This document shows positions 60,438 through 64,000 of a stretch of 64,000 bases of DNA, in pieces; position 1 is the first letter of the stretch; each line of letters opens with the position of its first letter. The notes under the pieces are model-generated. The model was not told where the DNA came from. It did no database searches and saw nothing but the letters and a program-made list of their open reading frames with translations. A program made the translations under genes and the position numbers. Source of the DNA: Archivesica marissinica (taxonomy: Eukaryota; Mollusca; Bivalvia; Venerida; Vesicomyidae). The stretch is taken from the NCBI GenBank assembly GCA_014843695.1, contig CM026400.1:44581413-44645412 (forward strand), in the 5' to 3' direction.

Positions 60438-60495
60438 CCAATAACAGCTGGAGAATAGATATATGACCTTAAACTGTCGGTGCAACTTTAAACCA
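60437..60495 (+). mobile_element. S5 3' scrap
   Basis: aataacagctggagaatag and aaactgtcggtgcaacttta match the S5 3' end. Confidence 0.5.
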
Positions 60496-60689
60496 GAAAC
60501 CAAATAAAAAGAATATACTTAGCATCGATCCCATTTGAATGTCAATCATCTCTATTGCAGTCACATTTTACAGAATATAACCAAACCAATTATAGTCTGC
60601 TATGTGTGTGTATTTCCACTACTGGTGTGTTATACCATTGAACATTCTCGCCATACCCGGTGCCATTAACGAACCTTTTTCAATTTCAG

Positions 60690-60929
60690 AATGTACTTCT
60701 CCATTTGCACAAACATGCACGAATTGCCAACAAGGAACACTTTGTCAGACGCCATTTTATATTTCTACTTCCGTTGGTAGTGCGGAAGCTTGCAAAGCGT
60801 CTTGTGACCTTGATGTGTTTTGTGAAGCAGCGGTATATGACGGCAGCACCTCGGAATGCAAGTGGTTTCAGTGTGTGTACGTCACTCAACAGTACGGGGC
60901 GACTTTATACAGGGATAGCTGTAACAACG
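60690..60929 (+). CDS. Exon A6, type A PAN-like domain
   Basis: Acceptor ttttcaatttcag; CTSPFAQTCTNC, TLCQ, EACKASCDLDVFCEAAVYDG, SECKWFQC, TLYRDSCNNG; donor aacaacg|gtacgt, phase 1. The most canonical type A copy, with C4-x3-C5-x5-C6-x2-A-x-Y, plus an extra N-terminal Cys and a Cys in the closing motif. Confidence 0.88.
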
Positions 60930-61143
60930 GTACGTATCGTTATCGTCTATTTATCCGTATGCTGATGATATATAGGTATTGGGTTCGTGCCATCGAGTGA
61001 TGGGGCGTAAAGCGAATGGAATTGTGGGCTACATGTATGCTTTTCGTTTAGTTACCCTATTTTTTGAGTGTTTTTATTTTCTTCTTCGATCTTTTCTTGT
61101 CAAAATCAAAGTCATTGAATCTAATTATTCATTATTGGGACGT

Positions 61144-61306
<163 letters not shown>

Positions 61307-61521
61307 TGTGTCACGTTGTGTAAGAGTATAAAAGTAGCTGCGCAGAATAACTAGGGGTTGGCATGATCAATGCAGCAAACTGCCGTATTGGAGATGGACA
61401 ATGTCAGGAGGGAGTACTTGTTTGTTTGTTGTATAATGATGAATGCAATATGATAAAACTATCTTTATTTCTAGTGAGCTTTTGTTTCTAAGAACTTGAT
61501 TGGAATATGGTTATATTACAG

Positions 61522-61758
61522 ACTGCCCGAACTATGAAGTATACATGCTGGACGGATACGTTGGTACATGCGATACAATAACATCAATGAATGAATATCT
61601 TGTGTCGTATCCAGATATTTGTTACGAGCGATGTGTGGACACCGCGGGATGCAGAGGGGTCACGTATTCTGCGGTCGATCTAACTTGCTGGTACCACACG
61701 TGTGATTGCCGTGCTTATAGGGACGGTTACAAATTCATGTGGAAACATTGCTTAGATA
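61522..61758 (+). CDS. Exon B6, type B PAN-like domain
   Basis: Acceptor ggttatattacag; DCPNYEVYMLDGYVGTC, ICYERCVDTAGCRGVTY, TCWYHTCDC, WKHCLDS; donor cttagata|gtaagt, phase 1. Eight family cysteines plus one extra (TCDC). Confidence 0.87.
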
Positions 61759-62067
61759 GTAAGTATTGAAATCAGTAGATGCTATGTTTCTATGTAGATA
61801 ATGAATAGGCATGCCTGTTAACAGAATTAAAGCATTCCAAAAAGCTAAATGGCAAAGATGCTAATGAACCGTTCTCCACGTGTCTGTGGATGTATGAGCC
61901 CATTGCGCCGAGCAGTAGCTTGAATATGTCAGGGCGCTCAGCAAACTAGTTAATGTTTTCTCTAATTATGATAGCAAATGACTGGTTGCACCCAAGACGC
62001 ACCTTGGTCCAGAGGTTATTATATGGTTGGGAAAAAGTTATCTGTACGGAAAGTACCAATATGCATA

Positions 62068-62147
62068 TTGACTCTTGAAAAATCCAGTTTGACTCTTGAA
62101 AAATCCAACTTGACTCTTGAAAAATCCAACTTGACTCTTGAGATTTT
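62068..62147. repeat. 21-bp short tandem repeat
   Basis: Three and a half copies of ttgactcttgaaaaatccaa plus c in the last traced intron. Confidence 0.9.
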
Positions 62148-62300
62148 GACCTCAAGGGTCATTGACTTTCAAAGTCTAGTGAACGCCCTGTATGATACAG
62201 TGTGCATAGATCAGCCAGCATATTACATAGGAATACATATACATCACAGAAATGAAAGTATCACGAATTTGCTCACTGCTTATTTGAGAGTAGTTGTGTT

Positions 62301-62341
62301 AGTTTATACACATTTATTTTAGTTCGATTGCGAAACAAGAT
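62301..62341 (-). mobile_element. S3 tail scrap
   Basis: gtttatacacatttatttta and gttcgattgcgaaacaaga match the complement of the S3 tail. Confidence 0.5.
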
Positions 62342-62609
62342 GCCTGGTATGAGCATTAATAAATGCTATTGCATATTTATCATATTACCAAAGTTAATAA
62401 TATTTTATTGCATTTTTTTCATACAATACATTACATATATACATACAATACCAAGAACAAATCAGAGATTAATATGTAATTATATGATTGCAGTATACGA
62501 TACATTTGTTTTGTCAAGGGAAACAAAGCAAATGGGTTGGGCTACAAGTTATATATATATTACCAAAGTCGCAATAATAAGCAATTTACGTTCTCAATAT
62601 TATTTCTAG

Positions 62610-62876
62610 ATGGTGCAAATGCAACTGTTCTACCTCAGAACAACAATGGAACTGTAACAAACCACGTACGGACGTACCCGATATCACAGGATTGTCTACC
62701 GAAACCAGTATACATAATGCCTTGCCTGTGCAGTACAGGAGCGTTCGACAACCTCACCAATGAGGAAATTGCCGAACAGCTTTTAGCTAACCTCACTGTC
62801 GATCCGGACTCCACATTCGTCAACCGTCAGATATACTCCTGCGCTATAGATGACCGATTATCATCAATAACTATGG
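62610..62876 (+). CDS. C-terminal juxtamembrane-like exon
   Basis: Acceptor caatattatttctag, phase as in the other modules. Reads NNNGTVTNHV, QDCLPKPVYIMPCLC, then LTNEEIAEQLLANLTVDPD and AIDDRLSSITMG. This is no PAN domain: a short C-rich patch (C-x9-C-x-C), an acidic helix and NLTVD. In bivalve surface proteins a similar segment, from my memory of the family, stands before a transmembrane helix. The end is either donor atgg|gttagt (phase 1, preferred) or the stop TAG at 62879. No transmembrane exon is seen before 64000. Confidence 0.65.
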
Positions 62877-63073
62877 GTTAGTTTCAAGACAACTGATTCA
62901 GTCAAATAATTACATATTATAAAGTCGTTTATACAAGTCGGTCAAATGAATATATTAATTTTGTTCGGGGATATGTAGATGTAGATATTTAGAGGTCTGT
63001 GGTGTTGAAAGGATTAAACCCCGAAACCACACAAATAGGTTTTCATACAATATACATGTATGCATAGAGTCCT

Positions 63074-63309
63074 AAGTTTATGCAAATTTATTTTAGCTCG
63101 ATTGCGAAGCAAGTTCTTACAACTTATATTAATCACTCTCGAGACCTCATTCCTGATGGAATCCATCGCCACGAGGGAGAGAGAATAGGCAATGTGGAAT
63201 TTAAATGGCTTGCCTAAGGGCACAATCGTAACGGCTCCAGCGTGGCTCGAACTCCGGACCGTTCGCACCTGAAGCGAATGCGCATCCTCTGCGCTATCAC
63301 GAATTCCAT
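63074..63309 (-). mobile_element. SINE S3
   Basis: Full-length minus-strand copy; plus strand shows the tail agcaagttcttacaacttat, body ctgatggaatccatcgccac, and head complement gctcgaactccggacc. Confidence 0.8.
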
Positions 63310-63452
63310 TACTTCCAATACCATTCCTTCTTCCATTAACGCCCAATAATCATTTTCGGACTACAAGTCATTTTGATGGTGAATATCACTCTAATGTATT
63401 GATCAATGCTTGGAAACTAAAAAATATAAATTTATTCACAAATTATTTGTTT

Positions 63453-63590
63453 TAGTTTATACAATTTTTTAAATAGCTCGATTGCGAAACTGGGCTATCA
63501 CGACTTCCACGGTATATAGTCCCATCCGAAACAGTGTTATTATTATTCGGGTCACGGGTTAGGGGATCGAACCTGCGATCCCTGGATCAA
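63453..63590 (-). mobile_element. S3 and S1 scraps, adjacent
   Basis: 63453-63511 joins an S3 tail piece (gctcgattgcgaaac) directly to S3 head sequence (ctatcacgacttccac). 63518-63590 is an S1 head fragment (ggggatcgaacctgcgatcc). Confidence 0.6.
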
Positions 63591-63689
63591 GCCTCTCAAT
63601 AATGGCATATGAACAACAAACTGTGTGCAATTCAGAGTTTTAGAATGTATATATGCATTGCGTTTTTTCATTTAAATGGGAAAATAAAC

Positions 63690-63732
63690 ACGCACGCACG
63701 CCACGCACGCACGCACGCACGCACGCATGCAT
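63690..63732. repeat. (ACGC)n microsatellite
   Basis: About ten acgc units with small interruptions, next to an S2 copy. Confidence 0.9.
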
Positions 63733-63739
63733 GTATATG

Positions 63740-63918
63740 ACCGGGAAGTATGTGAGATGGTACGGTGATCGCCATATCGGACAGGTGGGTTTCCTCCGGG
63801 TACTCCGGTTTCCTCCCACACGAATTACCACATTTACGCTTTCATCCGCGCCAACGAGAGTGATTAATATAGTTGTTAGAACTTGCTTCGCAATCGTTGT
63901 AAAAAAAGGTTTAAACTA
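63740..63918 (+). mobile_element. SINE S2, head-truncated
   Basis: From gaccgggaagtatgtgagat to ttgcttcgcaatcgttgtaa, plus strand. Nothing recognised from here to the right edge. Confidence 0.8.
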
Positions 63919-64000
63919 TGACTGTTTGGACTGGTAGGCCAGCAGCTGATTAAATAAAGGTTACCGATTGCCTAACAGACTGGCGCCTCATGCCTACAAG

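Overview
The window looks like one piece of an AT-rich metazoan chromosome, most likely from a bivalve mollusc. The reasons are spliced genes with GT/AG introns, tRNA-derived SINEs, three or more lineages of APE/RT non-LTR retrotransposons, hAT-like MITEs, very many minisatellites, and a protein C-terminus of a kind I associate with bivalve surface proteins. The taxon is an inference. There is no sign of bacterial genes or a CRISPR array.

Layout. 1-1575 is a 38/40-bp tandem array. 2047-17442 is a 22-bp satellite split by a 6.75-kb CR1/Jockey-type LINE (3441-10191); the LINE carries a 2A-like motif ahead of its endonuclease, has frameshifts in both ORFs, and has hAT-like MITEs between them. 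17547-18562 is a 29-bp minisatellite with a 231-bp higher-order period. A run of 1000 Ns (20501-21500) abuts a 3.6-kb array of 40-bp units (21501-25120). 25.1-32.3 kb is non-coding, filled with SINEs and a G-rich 67-bp minisatellite. From 32.3 to 62.9 kb lies the main find: one plus-strand multi-exon gene, with introns full of SINEs, MITEs, LINE fragments and minisatellites. A second, 5'-truncated LINE lies on the minus strand at 56.5-59.6 kb inside one of these introns.

The gene. I can trace 13 modules in order: six type A and six type B cysteine-rich domains in strict A-B alternation, then a distinct C-terminal module. Every module starts after one nucleotide of a codon and ends one nucleotide into a codon (phase 1-1), and every module length is a multiple of three, about 3.16 kb of coding sequence in all. 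Both domain types have a PAN/apple-like core of four nested cysteines. The last exon resembles the segment that precedes a transmembrane helix in bivalve surface proteins and ends at a possible donor (or stop), so the gene probably continues past the window. The 5' end was not found. The likely product is a secreted or type I membrane, glycosylated, multi-PAN protein; its ligand is unknown.

Repeats named here: S1 (tRNA-Thr-like head), S2 and S3 (different heads, shared 3' tail), S4 and S5 are SINE-like families; F and G are dispersed repeats of unknown class. No transcript, protein or database evidence was available; all exon calls rest on reading frame, splice-site consensus and internal similarity.
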